Source of the DNA: Nocardia yamanashiensis NBRC 100130
Lineage (GTDB): Bacteria; Actinomycetota; Actinomycetes; Mycobacteriales; Mycobacteriaceae
Direction: 5' to 3'
Assembly (NCBI RefSeq): GCF_001613325.1
Contig: NZ_BDCD01000018.1
Coordinates: 247,411 to 311,410, forward strand
DNA: 64,000 nucleotides
Both the position numbers and the translations under genes were made by a program. Under the pieces are notes generated by a model. That model did not search any database. It had not been told where the DNA came from and was given only the letters and a program-made list of their open reading frames with translations. Positions 25,285-34,432 of this stretch are shown one piece after another; the first letter of the stretch is position 1, and each line of letters begins with the position of its first letter.

Positions 25285-27516
25285 TCAGGGTCCCGCAATG
25301 GTTACCGAGCGAATCCGTGCCATGAGTTCCGTTGCCGCGGTGCGATATCGAGAAGCTATTGCGGAATTGCCCAGTGCGGCCGCGAGATCGGCGAGTAGTT
25401 CGTCGACGGGGCCGAAAACGACGGTTCCGGTCTCGGCTCCGGCGACCGTTCCGGCGTACGGGCGCAGGCGGTGGAACAGCACGCGCAATTCGCCGGGTTC
25501 ACCCAGGACCAGCGCGGCGTGCGCACGGAAGACGGTGCCCACCGCGGTCCCCCGAGCCGGGTCGAGGGTGCCGTCGATTTCGAAACTCACTGCGGCCCTA
25601 GCTATTTCACCGGCGTGCAGGAGCGACATCGTATAGATGTGGGTCAGATCGCCGGGTAGCGCGCGGCTCGCTGCGGCGAGTTCGTCCACCCGGCCGGAGA
25701 GATCGCCGCGCGCCCAATCCACCGCCACCCGGCCCAGCAGCCGGAACTCGCCCCGATTCGGTGCGCCGAGCGCTCCGGCCTGCTCGTCGCGATCCCGGTA
25801 GAGCTGCTCCGCGCCGTCCGGATCGCCGCCCAGCAGCACGGTGGCCGCCGTGAAGGAGTCCAGGGCCGGCGTCAACACCCCCGATCCGGCCGCATCGGCG
25901 AACGCGGCGGCCAGCCGTTGCTGACGCATCGCTTCGGTCAGATCCGCACCGGCGCAGGCGATCCGCAGGTGCAGGTAGTGCGCGAGCGCGAGATAGTCGG
26001 TACGCCCCGCCAGGATGGCCGCGCGCTCCAGCTCCCCCGCCACGTCCGGCAGCTCCGTCCACGCGCCCCGCTCGAGCAATACCGCGGCCAAGGCATTGAG
26101 CGCACCGCAGTGCAGCACCGGATCCCCGGCGGCCCCGCCGACCGCCTCGCGCGCCCACTCCAGGACCGGCTGCGGGCCTAGCGGGTCTGCCTCGAAAACC
26201 ATTGCGGTGCGCAGTGCTACGCGCTCCCACTGGTTCTCCGCCGTCCCGAGTGCATCGGCGAGCGCGTGCTCGATGGCCGCGTCGGGCCGGAGCCGATCCC
26301 GGAGCGGCCAGGCGACCGGCGCGCGCCAACTGGTGAGCGCACGCACGACCAGCTCCCGCTCCCCCAGTTCCACCGCCGATTCGACCGCTGCCGTGCGCGC
26401 CCGCCGCGCCGCCTCGCTCCGCCCCGCCCCCGCCAGCGCCGCCACCAGCTCGCAGCGCGCCTCCGAAAGTTCCACCCGCCGACCGTGTTCCGCGTCCCGC
26501 GCCGCATGCCCCGCCAGCTCGTGCAGGTCGATAGCCGTCTGCCACAGCCGAATCGAGTCGATCTCCGCACTCGCCCCGATCCCGGTCCGCGCCGCCGCCG
26601 CGACATACCCGGCCGCTCGGGCCACGGTCTCCGCGGCCGGTGGCGAATGTTTCTCGTGCGCAGCGGGTTCCGGGTCGGTCGGCCGCGGTCTTCGACGGCC
26701 GGTCACGAGTGAGTGCGCGTCGGACCGGCCGGCGGTCAGGGCGGGATCTTGGTTGAGGATAGCGGATTCCAGCGCCTGGAGGCGGGGGCCGGGATCCACC
26801 GCGAGGTCATTGCGCAGGTAGTCACGGGTGCGGCGCAAGGTGGCCAATGCCTCGGTCTGCTGGCCCAGGCGGTATTGGGCGGTGGCCAGGAGGCGGGCGG
26901 TCTCCTCGCGTTCGGGGTGTTCGGCGGCGGTGCGGTGCAGGCCGGTGAGGACTTCGGCCGGGCGCTCCAGATCGAGAGCGGCGTCGGCTCTGAGCTCGGC
27001 GGCCAGCAGCCGCAGGTCGGCCAGGCGCGCGGATTCGGCGGCGGCCCAGGGGGCGTCCTCGAAGGCGGCATACGGACGGCCGTGCCAGCGGGCGAGAGCG
27101 GCATCCAGCAGGCGGCAGCGGGTTTCGGAGTCGGGGGAATTCAAGGTGTCGCGGACCGCCTGCTCGTAATCGTGCAGCAGCGCTTCGAATTCCCAGGCGT
27201 CGACCGCCGCGGCGGGCAGGCGCAGGGCGTAGCCGCCGGGCTCGGAGACCAGGACGCCCGCGGGGACGCGCGGCGGTCGGTCGGGTTCCAGTACCCGGCG
27301 CAGGTTGTGGACCTGGACCTGCAGGACCGCGGCGGCGGTGGCGGGCGGCGCGCCCTCCCAGATGTCGTCCACCAGCCGGCCCGCCGTCACCGGCTGGCCG
27401 TGCGCCAGCACCAGGCGGCCCAGCAGGGCGCGGCGGATACGCCCGCCGGTGCTCGCGGGTCGCCCGTCGACGAATATCTGCAGGGGACCGAGTACTCGAA
27501 TCGACCATTCGCTCAT
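25285..27516 (-). CDS. SARP/BTAD-family transcriptional activator without an ATPase domain
   Basis: A 743-residue protein. The N-terminal 95 residues are an OmpR-type winged helix (RVLGPLQIFVDGR, RALLGRLVLAHGQPV), followed by a bacterial transcriptional activation domain to about residue 245 (VDAWEFEALLHDYEQA, RLQALESAIL). The last 450 residues are Ala/Leu/Arg-rich helices of TPR character. No Walker A motif is present, so the NB-ARC ATPase of AfsR-type proteins is missing. SARP proteins usually activate secondary-metabolite genes. The ATG at 27516 has GGAG 5 bases upstream. The 180-bp gap to XRE paralog 1 has no obvious terminator. Confidence 0.82.
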   Translation of the reverse strand: MSEWSIRVLGPLQIFVDGRPASTGGRIRRALLGRLVLAHGQPVTAGRLVDDIWEGAPPATAAAVLQVQVHNLRRVLEPDRPPRVPAGVLVSEPGGYALRLPAAAVDAWEFEALLHDYEQAVRDTLNSPDSETRCRLLDAALARWHGRPYAAFEDAPWAAAESARLADLRLLAAELRADAALDLERPAEVLTGLHRTAAEHPEREETARLLATAQYRLGQQTEALATLRRTRDYLRNDLAVDPGPRLQALESAILNQDPALTAGRSDAHSLVTGRRRPRPTDPEPAAHEKHSPPAAETVARAAGYVAAAARTGIGASAEIDSIRLWQTAIDLHELAGHAARDAEHGRRVELSEARCELVAALAGAGRSEAARRARTAAVESAVELGERELVVRALTSWRAPVAWPLRDRLRPDAAIEHALADALGTAENQWERVALRTAMVFEADPLGPQPVLEWAREAVGGAAGDPVLHCGALNALAAVLLERGAWTELPDVAGELERAAILAGRTDYLALAHYLHLRIACAGADLTEAMRQQRLAAAFADAAGSGVLTPALDSFTAATVLLGGDPDGAEQLYRDRDEQAGALGAPNRGEFRLLGRVAVDWARGDLSGRVDELAAASRALPGDLTHIYTMSLLHAGEIARAAVSFEIDGTLDPARGTAVGTVFRAHAALVLGEPGELRVLFHRLRPYAGTVAGAETGTVVFGPVDELLADLAAALGNSAIASRYRTAATELMARIRSVTIAGP

Positions 27517-28109
27517 CACAACTCCGGCGTGTGCCCATTTTTCTCGGGACAGCTGCGAGGCCTCCCACCTCGCTCGATGCTGAATGTTAGCCACCGGCCC
27601 GATATTTCGGTGAAACGCCGTCATTGCGTGTCGCCGCGGCTTTACCGATTTCGATAGGCGGATATGAGGCGCATCACATAACCGCCCGGTCGTCGCCGTT
27701 GCCGGCCGGGCGGGATTCGCGGTGGGATCGGCCAACACCCGACCATCCCCACTTATTCCGAGCGCACCCCGGAAAGGTTTGCGCGGCCTCCGAATTGAGG
27801 GCTTGCAAATCGAGTTGCGAGCCGATTGCACAGTGAAACGTCCGCATACGCCGAGGTCGTTACTGTTACCGTGCACAAACTGGCAAGCCAGGTCATTGCA
27901 AGTTTTCACAAAATGTGCATCGCGCCTTGGAAAACGCACTGCTCCCGACTCCCCGCCCCGGAATCGAAAGTCGGCGGGAAGTCGCGTTGCGGATGCTACT
28001 GGAACCAGCTGAGGGAAGGCGGGCCTCGAATGCAGTACGCGACTCGGACCGACCGCTGGCGGATTGCTCGAAGTCGCATCGGGAACAATTCCGGCGGCAG
28101 GGAGCCATT
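27517..28109. other. Intergenic stretch upstream of the SARP gene
   Basis: About 590 bases with lower GC content than the neighbours. ORFs can be drawn through it but none has good codon use plus a ribosome binding site before 28110. It must contain the promoters of the SARP gene (minus) and of the small gene at 28110 (plus). I see no clear operator, repeat or RNA gene. Confidence 0.5.
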
Positions 28110-28418
28110 ATGCGGAGAACCGGTCTGCTTCGAATCTTTGTCGGTTATCTGGTCCGCCCGGCGGAGGCGGTGGCCCGGGCGATCGATCGCCTGGCCGCCG
28201 CCCATGCCCGCGAGCCCATCGCCTGGTTCCGGCCCGATGAGCTCGCGGTGCCGCCCGGCCTCTACCGGGATCGCTGCGGACATCTCTGGGAGCGCACCGC
28301 CCACGATTGGCGCATGTGGCTGCGCTCCGGCGCCACCATCGATTCGGTGGCGCTGTGGAATTGGAGCCATTACAGCGTCTGCGATCATGCGCCGTTCGTG
28401 GTGCTCATGCGGTCCTGA
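28110..28418 (+). CDS. Small hypothetical protein, 102 aa
   Basis: The ATG at 28110 follows GGGAG by 6 bases, and codon third positions are strongly GC-biased, so this is probably a real gene. The product begins MRRTGLLRIFVGYLV. Its second half is rich in Trp and His (RCGHLWERTAHDWRMW, LWNWSHYS). No family is recognised. Its 3' end overlaps the 3' end of the DUF7144 gene by 14 bases in convergent orientation. Confidence 0.55.
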   Translation: MRRTGLLRIFVGYLVRPAEAVARAIDRLAAAHAREPIAWFRPDELAVPPGLYRDRCGHLWERTAHDWRMWLRSGATIDSVALWNWSHYSVCDHAPFVVLMRS

Positions 28419-28806
28419 CACCGGTCTTCCAGGTGGCGACCGCCCAGATCACCACCACGTCCAGGGTGATGATGGCGAGCGACCACCACGGATAGTGCGG
28501 CAGCCACAGGAAATTCGCGATGATCGACAGGGCGGCCAGGAACATGGCCCCGATCCGCCCCCACATGGTGCCCGCCAGCAGTCCCGCGCCGCAGACGCCG
28601 AGCAGCGCGCCCAGCACGATATGGGTCCAGCCCCAGGCGGTGGCGTCGAAACTGTAGATGTATTCGGGCCCGACGACATACAACTCGTCGCCGGCCACGG
28701 CGGAGATCCCGGCCAGCACCGACAGCACGCTCACGGTGAGCAGCAGTATCGCCGCTCCGATCGAGGTGCCCGCCGCAATGCCCTGTCGCACCGGATGTTC
28801 GGTCAT
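28405..28806 (-). CDS. DUF7144 family membrane protein
   Basis: A 133-residue four-helix membrane protein. The family signature is clear: a first helix, then GDELYVVGPEYIYSFDATAWGW, then GALLGVCGAGLLAG, then IIANFLWLPHYPWWS, and a last helix ending in VVIWAVATW. The function of the family is unknown. The ATG at 28806 gives a short cytoplasmic lead before the first helix. It is divergent from the LuxR-type regulator with a 128-bp spacer and convergent with the small hypothetical gene. Confidence 0.82.
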   Translation of the reverse strand: MTEHPVRQGIAAGTSIGAAILLLTVSVLSVLAGISAVAGDELYVVGPEYIYSFDATAWGWTHIVLGALLGVCGAGLLAGTMWGRIGAMFLAALSIIANFLWLPHYPWWSLAIITLDVVVIWAVATWKTGVRTA

Positions 28807-28934
28807 GGTCTGCCCCTGTTCGCTCGGTGGGTGAGATGGACCGACTCTGCGCCGATCCCCCCGGCCCGCCCTCATCCGTCGCGGATGAGCGGGCCCGTAC
28901 CCGTTCCGTTTCGCACCCACAGGAGATGCCGACC

Positions 28935-30614
28935 GTGACCTCCACCCGAATTTCGGACCTGCCCCTGGTCGCCCCGCCGCGCGCCGCCCCGCATCGCGCC
29001 CGGCTGCTCGCCGAGATCCGTTCCGCCAGTCCGGAATTGGTGCGGGAGCTGGCGGCGCGCACGGCCGACTGGTACGACGAGAACGGCCAGCCGATGCTGG
29101 CGCTGCCGCATGTGCTCGCGGCGGGCGATCCCGAACGCGTGGCCGATTTCCTGTGCCATCGCGGCATGGCGATGGTGCTGGAGGGCCACGGCGGCCGGCT
29201 GTTCACCCAGCTGGAGCGGTCCTGCCCGGGCCTGGCCGAGGATCCGTTCGTCTGGGTGCTGCGGGCGGTCGACGCGGTCACCCACGAGGACCCGGAAGCG
29301 GCGAGTGCCTTCCTGGATCTGGTCGATTCCCGTGCCGGAGTGACGGATTCGATGGCCCCGCCGGAGTGGCTGACGGTGCTCACCCGGGCCGCCCGGGTGG
29401 ATGCCGCGCCGGACCGCGACGACCTCGGCGATCTGCACGGCACCGGGCAACCGGATATCGACTGCTATCTGGCGGCGCAGGCGGCGACCGCGACCCTGCT
29501 GCGCGGGGACCGGGAGCGCGCCGAGGCGCAATTGCGGCGCGGGCTGGCGCTGGCGGCGGGGGCCGATCGGCCGCGGGCGGCGGTGCGGGCGGTGACCCGG
29601 CTGGCGGTCACCGCCGGTTACGGCGGCGCGGTGACGACCATGCGGGAGCGGGCGCGAAAAGCGCTGGTGGTGGCGGAGGATCATGAACTGCGCGGCAGCA
29701 CCGACGCCCTGCACGCGCGGGCGCTGGCGGCGTTCGGGGCCTACCTGCAGGGTGATTCGTACTCCCCGCGCGATCTGGAACCGCTGGCGCGCACCCGCGA
29801 GCACCGGGACGGTTCGGTGCGCCCGGTGGGCGGCTGGGCGGCGCAGGTGATCGGCCGGCTGCTGGCCTTCCGCGCGGGCGAGGACCGCTACGCAGGCGCG
29901 GAAGCCCTGCGGCACAGCATGCTTTCGCTGCTGGAGTACGGCGGGCCGTTCCCGGTGAGCGCCGGGGATCTGCTGGCGCACGTGGTGTGGGCGCTGCTGG
30001 AGGTACGCGAGCCGCGCACCGCCCGCCTGCTGATCGGGCGAGCACGCACCCAGCTGGGTGACACGCCCCTGGTGGAGACGGCCCGGGTCATGCTGGCGGT
30101 GGGCACCGAGACCGTCGGCGCCACCCCGGTCGTCGGTGAATTGCTCACGCGCGCAGATGATCTGGGCCCGGTGGAGCGGATCACCGCCTGGCTGCTGTAC
30201 AGCGCCGTGCACGCCGATCAGCGCCAGCGCAATCCGCACCGGGTGCGCAACGGTTTGGAGCGGGCGCTGGAGCTGGCCGCCGATTCCGGGGTGATCCGCC
30301 CGTTCCTGGACGTGCCGGGCACCATCGCGCTGCTGGACGAGCGGGTGGGCGGCTTCGGCCATCGCGACGAGCTGGTGGCCCGCATCCGCAACCATCCGCA
30401 GGCCCGGCGGCGACCGCCGGAGCAGCAGCTGACCGCGACGGAACTGACCGTGCTGCACTATCTTCCGTCCGGTCGCACCGCCCAGCAGATCGCCGCCGAA
30501 CTGGGCGTATCGATCAATACGGTGAAGACGCATCTGCGGGCCATCTACGCCAAGTTCGGGGTCGGCTCCCGCACCGCCGCGCTGGCGCAGGCGCGGCGCG
30601 CGGGATTGCTGTGA
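28935..30614 (+). CDS. LuxR-family regulator, MalT-like helical array without ATPase
   Basis: A 559-residue regulator. A long TPR/MalT-like helical region (about 20-480) ends in a LuxR-type helix-turn-helix (LTATELTVLHYLPSGRTAQQ, then GVSINTVKTHLRAIYAKFGV). No Walker A motif is seen, so it is a shortened relative of LAL regulators. The GTG at 28935 was chosen because AGGAG lies 9 bases upstream; the ATG at 28926 sits too close to that site. It is divergent from DUF7144. Its stop abuts the stop of the GH15 gene, which it may regulate. Confidence 0.8.
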   Translation: MTSTRISDLPLVAPPRAAPHRARLLAEIRSASPELVRELAARTADWYDENGQPMLALPHVLAAGDPERVADFLCHRGMAMVLEGHGGRLFTQLERSCPGLAEDPFVWVLRAVDAVTHEDPEAASAFLDLVDSRAGVTDSMAPPEWLTVLTRAARVDAAPDRDDLGDLHGTGQPDIDCYLAAQAATATLLRGDRERAEAQLRRGLALAAGADRPRAAVRAVTRLAVTAGYGGAVTTMRERARKALVVAEDHELRGSTDALHARALAAFGAYLQGDSYSPRDLEPLARTREHRDGSVRPVGGWAAQVIGRLLAFRAGEDRYAGAEALRHSMLSLLEYGGPFPVSAGDLLAHVVWALLEVREPRTARLLIGRARTQLGDTPLVETARVMLAVGTETVGATPVVGELLTRADDLGPVERITAWLLYSAVHADQRQRNPHRVRNGLERALELAADSGVIRPFLDVPGTIALLDERVGGFGHRDELVARIRNHPQARRRPPEQQLTATELTVLHYLPSGRTAQQIAAELGVSINTVKTHLRAIYAKFGVGSRTAALAQARRAGLL

Positions 30615-32471
30615 TCAGCCCACCGGAGCGCCGTCCATGGCCGCGTCCAGCACCAGCGCCGCGTCGATCAGCGACAGATGCGTGAACGCCTGCGGGAAAT
30701 TGCCCAATTGCTGTCCGGTGACGTCGATTTCCTCGGCGTACAGGCCGACGTGATTGGCGTAGGTGAGCATCTTCTCGAACACCAGCCGGGCCTGCTCCAG
30801 CCGTCCGGCGCGGGCCAGCGCGTTGACGTAGTTGAAGGTGCACAGCGAGAAGGTGCCCTCCGCACCGGCCAGGCCGTCCGGGGAGGCGTGCGGGTGATAG
30901 CGGTAGACGAGACTGTCGGTGACCAGTTCCGCGCCGATGGCGTCCAGGGTGGTCAGCCAGTTCGGGTCCCGCGGGGCCACGAATCCGACCTGCGCCATGC
31001 GCAGCAGCGAGGAATCCAGCACATCGGTGTCGTAGTGCTGGACGAAGGCCTGCCGGCCGGAATGCCAGCCGCGTTCCCACAGCTGGGCGTGAATGGCGTC
31101 GCGGGTCTGCCGCCAGTGCGCCACCGGGCCGGGCAGGCTGCGTTCGGTGGCCAGCCGCACCGCCCGGTCGAACGCCACCCAGCTCATCAGGCGTCCGTAA
31201 CTGAAATCCGCTCGGCCGCCGCGGGTTTCCCAGATGCCCTCCTCGGGCTGGTCCCAGTTGACCGAGAGCCATTCCAGCAGTTCGACGATCTCCTGCCAGC
31301 CCTGGTGCCCGATCCGCAGGCCGGCCCGATCGGCCTGATAGATGCTGTCCAGCATTTCCCCGTAGATATCGAGCTGCAATTGCCCGGAGGCGTCGTTGCC
31401 GATCCGGACCGGACTGGAATCCCGGTAGCCCGCGAAGTTCTCCAGCACGTCCTCGGGCAGATCCCAGGACCCGTCCACCCGGTACATGATCTTCAGCGGT
31501 CCGCCGTGCGCCCGGTAGCGCTCGCGCAGCCAGCCCGCGAAAGCCGTTGCCTCGTCCCGGAATCCGAGTGACAGCAACGCCGAGACCGAGAACGAGGCGT
31601 CCCGGATCCAGGTGTAGCGATAGTCCCAATTGCGTTCCCCGCCCAGCTGTTCGGGCAGTCCGGCGGTGGGCGCGGCCACGATGCCGCCGGTCGGCGCGTA
31701 GGTCATCAGCTTGAGCGTGATGGCCGACCGGTGCACCATCTCCCGCCAGCGCCCGCGGTAGGTGGAGCCCGCCAGCCAGCCGTGCCAGAACGCCACCGTC
31801 TCCCGGAACAGGTCCTCGACCTCGGCCGGGCGGATCAGCCGCGGCGGTCCCGGCGCGCCCGATTCCAGCACCACCCCGCGCGTCTGCCCGGCCTCCAGCG
31901 TGATGGTCCCGCGCACGTGCCCGCCGCCGACCACTTCCAGCCGCGCCAGCCGGGCCTCGTCGGGTTCGCGCACCGCGTGCACGGTGAGCACCTCGGTGCC
32001 GGCGTCGAAGACCGCGCCGTCGGTCAGCACATGGGTGGCGTGCGGCCGCCGCCCGTAGTCGAAGCGTGGGATCAGATCCAGTTCGAAGGTCATCCGGCCA
32101 CGCACGCAACGCAATTGGCGCACCACTCGGTGCCGGTCGGTGGGCGCGGGATCGGTGATCGGCGGCATGAAGTCGACGATCTCGCCGGTGCCGCTCGCGG
32201 TCATGAACCGGGTGATCAGGATGGCGGTGTCCGGGAAGTACATCTGCGTGCTGCGATACGGCTGCCCGCCGGCCGGCCGGATGCGGCAGTGCCCGCCGCG
32301 CTGGGTGTCCAGCAGCGCCGCGAACACGCTGGGGGAATCGAAGCGGGGCAGGCAGAGCCAGTCGATGGTGCCGTCGGTGGCGACCAGCGCGGCGGTTTGC
32401 AGGTCACCGATCAGGCCGTGGTCGGCGATCGCGGGTGACGGGTCCACGAAGACCGGTGGGGTGGCTGCCAT
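30615..32471 (-). CDS. GH15 glycoside hydrolase (glucoamylase/trehalase-like)
   Basis: A 618-residue cytoplasmic enzyme. An N-terminal beta-sandwich (DHGLIGDLQTAALVATDGTIDWLCLPRFDSP pattern, about 17-47) precedes the (alpha/alpha)6 barrel. Catalytic-site segments are NWDYRYTWIRDAS (281-293), EEGIWETRGG (410-419) and YAEEIDVTGQQLGN (578-591), carrying the acid and base glutamates. Mycobacterial members of this type are trehalases. A GAGGAG site precedes the ATG at 32471. Its stop directly follows the LuxR stop, and together they form TGATCA. Confidence 0.88.
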   Translation of the reverse strand: MAATPPVFVDPSPAIADHGLIGDLQTAALVATDGTIDWLCLPRFDSPSVFAALLDTQRGGHCRIRPAGGQPYRSTQMYFPDTAILITRFMTASGTGEIVDFMPPITDPAPTDRHRVVRQLRCVRGRMTFELDLIPRFDYGRRPHATHVLTDGAVFDAGTEVLTVHAVREPDEARLARLEVVGGGHVRGTITLEAGQTRGVVLESGAPGPPRLIRPAEVEDLFRETVAFWHGWLAGSTYRGRWREMVHRSAITLKLMTYAPTGGIVAAPTAGLPEQLGGERNWDYRYTWIRDASFSVSALLSLGFRDEATAFAGWLRERYRAHGGPLKIMYRVDGSWDLPEDVLENFAGYRDSSPVRIGNDASGQLQLDIYGEMLDSIYQADRAGLRIGHQGWQEIVELLEWLSVNWDQPEEGIWETRGGRADFSYGRLMSWVAFDRAVRLATERSLPGPVAHWRQTRDAIHAQLWERGWHSGRQAFVQHYDTDVLDSSLLRMAQVGFVAPRDPNWLTTLDAIGAELVTDSLVYRYHPHASPDGLAGAEGTFSLCTFNYVNALARAGRLEQARLVFEKMLTYANHVGLYAEEIDVTGQQLGNFPQAFTHLSLIDAALVLDAAMDGAPVG

Positions 32472-32651
32472 CGGATTCTCCTCACGGGTAGGGGTCTACC
32501 GATCCGGTAGGCCGCCCACCGTAGGAGCGCGGGCCGGGGGCGGACCTCACCCGAACGGTGTGAGGGCCCGGGTGCGCTCGCGGTGCACGATCGAGGGCGG
32601 TTCCGGCGATCCCGGCCCGCGGCGACCGGCCCGGCGGTTACCGTGGAAGGC

Positions 32652-33380
32652 ATGTCCACGCGCCTGGCTTGTGTGGTATTCGATGCGGCCTCGCCCCGCA
32701 CCGCCGCCCGTTTCTGGGCCGAACTGCTGGGCTGGGAGGTGACCGTGGACCGGCCCGCCGGGGTGGAGGTGGCCGCGCCCGACCCGGACGGTCCGGACGT
32801 GGCGCTCACCTTCCTGCCCGCGCGGGTGGGCAAGACGGCGAAGAACCGGATCCACCTCGATCTGGCCAGCCGGTCGCTGGATCATCAACGGGTGCAGGTG
32901 GATCGGGCGCTGTCGCTGGGGGCGCGGCGGCTCGATATCGGGCAGGGGGCGGTGCCCTGGTCGGTGCTGGCCGATCCCGAGGGCAACGAGTTCTGCGTGC
33001 TGGAGCCGCGCGAGCACTATGTGGATACCGGCGCGGTGGCCGCGATCGTGGTGGACACCGCGAATCCGCTGCGGCTGGCGGAGTTCTGGTCCACGGCCTC
33101 CGGCTGGCCGGTCACGCACGACAGCGCGCGCTACACCGGGATTCGTTCCGCCACCGGACAGGGTCCGTGGCTGGAGTTCCTGCGCACGCCCGCGGCGCTG
33201 GACGAGCGCAGCCGCCTGCATCTGGATCTGATCGCCTTCCCCAGCGACGATCCGGCGGCCGAGGCGGCTCGACTACGGGCCGCGGGCGCGCGCCCGGTGG
33301 GTCCGGCCGATGAGCCGGTGGTGGTGCTGGCCGACCCCGAGACCAATGAATTCTGTTTACTGCAATCGGCTTCCGATTGA
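32652..33380 (+). CDS. VOC-superfamily protein with two glyoxalase-like modules
   Basis: A 242-residue protein made of two vicinal-oxygen-chelate modules. The first begins TRLACVVFDAASPRTAARFW and ends DPEGNEFCVLEP. The second begins AAIVVDTANPLRLAEFWS and ends DPETNEFCLLQ. The repeated DPExNEFC ending is typical of the Glyoxalase-like domain group whose members often lack a known reaction. The ATG at 32652 is preceded by GGAAGG and by a TACCGT -10 box 7 bases away. It is divergent from GH15 and convergent with the WhiB gene. Confidence 0.85.
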   Translation: MSTRLACVVFDAASPRTAARFWAELLGWEVTVDRPAGVEVAAPDPDGPDVALTFLPARVGKTAKNRIHLDLASRSLDHQRVQVDRALSLGARRLDIGQGAVPWSVLADPEGNEFCVLEPREHYVDTGAVAAIVVDTANPLRLAEFWSTASGWPVTHDSARYTGIRSATGQGPWLEFLRTPAALDERSRLHLDLIAFPSDDPAAEAARLRAAGARPVGPADEPVVVLADPETNEFCLLQSASD

Positions 33381-33403
33381 CGTCCGCGGTAGCGCAGGGC
33401 GGA

Positions 33404-33691
33404 TCAGGCCGCGCCGCGGTCGTAGCGCCGCCGTTCGCGCGGCGAGAGCCCACCCCAGATACCGAACCGCTGATCGTGCGAGAGCGCGTAATCCAGGCAT
33501 TCCTTGCGCACCTCGCAGGAGCCGCAAATCCGTTTGGCCTCACGGGTCGAACCGCCCTTGTCCGGGAAGAACGCCTCCGGATCGGTCTGCGTGCACAGCG
33601 CCTGCTGATGCCAGGACTGGGACTCGAAGGAGTCGTCGCGCCGGGCCAGGGTTTCGAACATCGCGTCGAAATTGGTGAACAGCAGCTTCAT
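33404..33691 (-). CDS. WhiB2/WhmD-like Fe-S transcription factor
   Basis: A 95-residue WhiB protein with cysteines C33, C56, C59 and C65, the ALCTQTDPEAFFPDKGGSTR segment and FGIWGGLSPRERRR (76-89). The latter two closely resemble WhiB2/WhmD, which controls cell division and septation. No AT-hook is present. The ATG at 33691 has GAGG 4 bases upstream; an in-frame ATG at 33700 is too close to its possible site. The subtype is less certain than the family because a WhiB2 paralog elsewhere in the genome cannot be excluded. Confidence 0.85.
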   Translation of the reverse strand: MKLLFTNFDAMFETLARRDDSFESQSWHQQALCTQTDPEAFFPDKGGSTREAKRICGSCEVRKECLDYALSHDQRFGIWGGLSPRERRRYDRGAA

Positions 33692-33777
33692 TTTCCTCAT
33701 CCCTTCATCGGTGCATAATCCGCGCGGTGACACCCCGTTGCGCACCGCGCGACTGTTTCGTATTACGCGCGAACGAT

Positions 33778-34212
33778 TTACGCGCGACCCATACCGCAAT
33801 CGCCGACCGCCGCCAGCCGCTGCTGCTCCATACCGCCGGCGAAGATCCGGCGGGCGTGCACGGCGGCCGGAGTGGTGGACCACGGCGCGAGTGCGGTGGT
33901 GAACATCAACTCGCACCACGACAATGCCGGCACCTCGCCGATGGAAAGGGTGTTCAGCAGCGACAATTCGGTGTCGGAGGTATTCCAGGCGGCGAACAAC
34001 CACGTGGCATCGAGGCGGCCGAGGAATTCTTCGGCGTCCTCCGGAAGGCCGAGCGGCGCGTCGACCGCGAGATGCACGACCGCGGAAATCGCGTGCCGCA
34101 TTCGCGCATCGAGACCGACGCCGTCGTGCAGCAGCAAACCTTCCAGCGACTCGCGCAATCCGGCGCCGGGATCAACATGGAAGTCACGGCGGCCGGTGGT
34201 GATGTCGAACAT
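33778..34212 (-). CDS. Hypothetical protein, 144 aa
   Basis: The ATG at 34212 has a strong GGAGGA site 6 bases upstream, so expression is likely. The product begins MFDITTGRRDFHVDPGAG and contains alternating helices (AAVVHLAVDAPLGLPEDAEEF-like) and LDATWLFAAWN, then STTPAAVHARRIFAGG. It has no signal peptide, membrane helix or recognised motif. It lies 86 bases upstream of the WhiB2-like gene, in the same direction, and is divergent from an alpha/beta hydrolase whose intergenic region holds a palindrome. Function unknown. Confidence 0.6.
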   Translation of the reverse strand: MFDITTGRRDFHVDPGAGLRESLEGLLLHDGVGLDARMRHAISAVVHLAVDAPLGLPEDAEEFLGRLDATWLFAAWNTSDTELSLLNTLSIGEVPALSWCELMFTTALAPWSTTPAAVHARRIFAGGMEQQRLAAVGDCGMGRA

Positions 34213-34328
34213 TTGATTCCTCCTGACGATTTGCGCTTGTCCCGAAAGCGCTACGGCCTGATTAGAAATGGCGCGAGACCGCGTTGTCCAGTTTTGAGCA
34301 CATTTAGGGCAAACCCCTAGCAGTACTG

Positions 34329-34342
34329 ACACTGGCCAGTGT
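34329..34342. promoter_or_regulatory. 14-bp perfect palindrome ACACTGGCCAGTGT
   Basis: The palindrome lies between the divergent 144-aa gene and the alpha/beta-hydrolase gene, about 90 bases before the hydrolase -10 box. The flanking CCAGTGTGGG recurs at 44510-44519 upstream of the menD-like operon as CACTAGCCAGTGTGGG. It is probably a regulator binding site; the three XRE paralogs nearby are candidates. Confidence 0.5.
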
Positions 34343-34432
34343 GGGTACCCGTCGGGAACAGCACCGAAGGGTGTCCGGCACAACCCCGGCAACCTGCGCA
34401 GATCGGGCAGTTCGGACCATTACGGTCGGTGC

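Noticed and set aside
27826..28938. Plus-strand frame of 370 codons through the SARP upstream region
   Set aside because: No ribosome site, mixed codon bias, and it crosses three better-supported genes.
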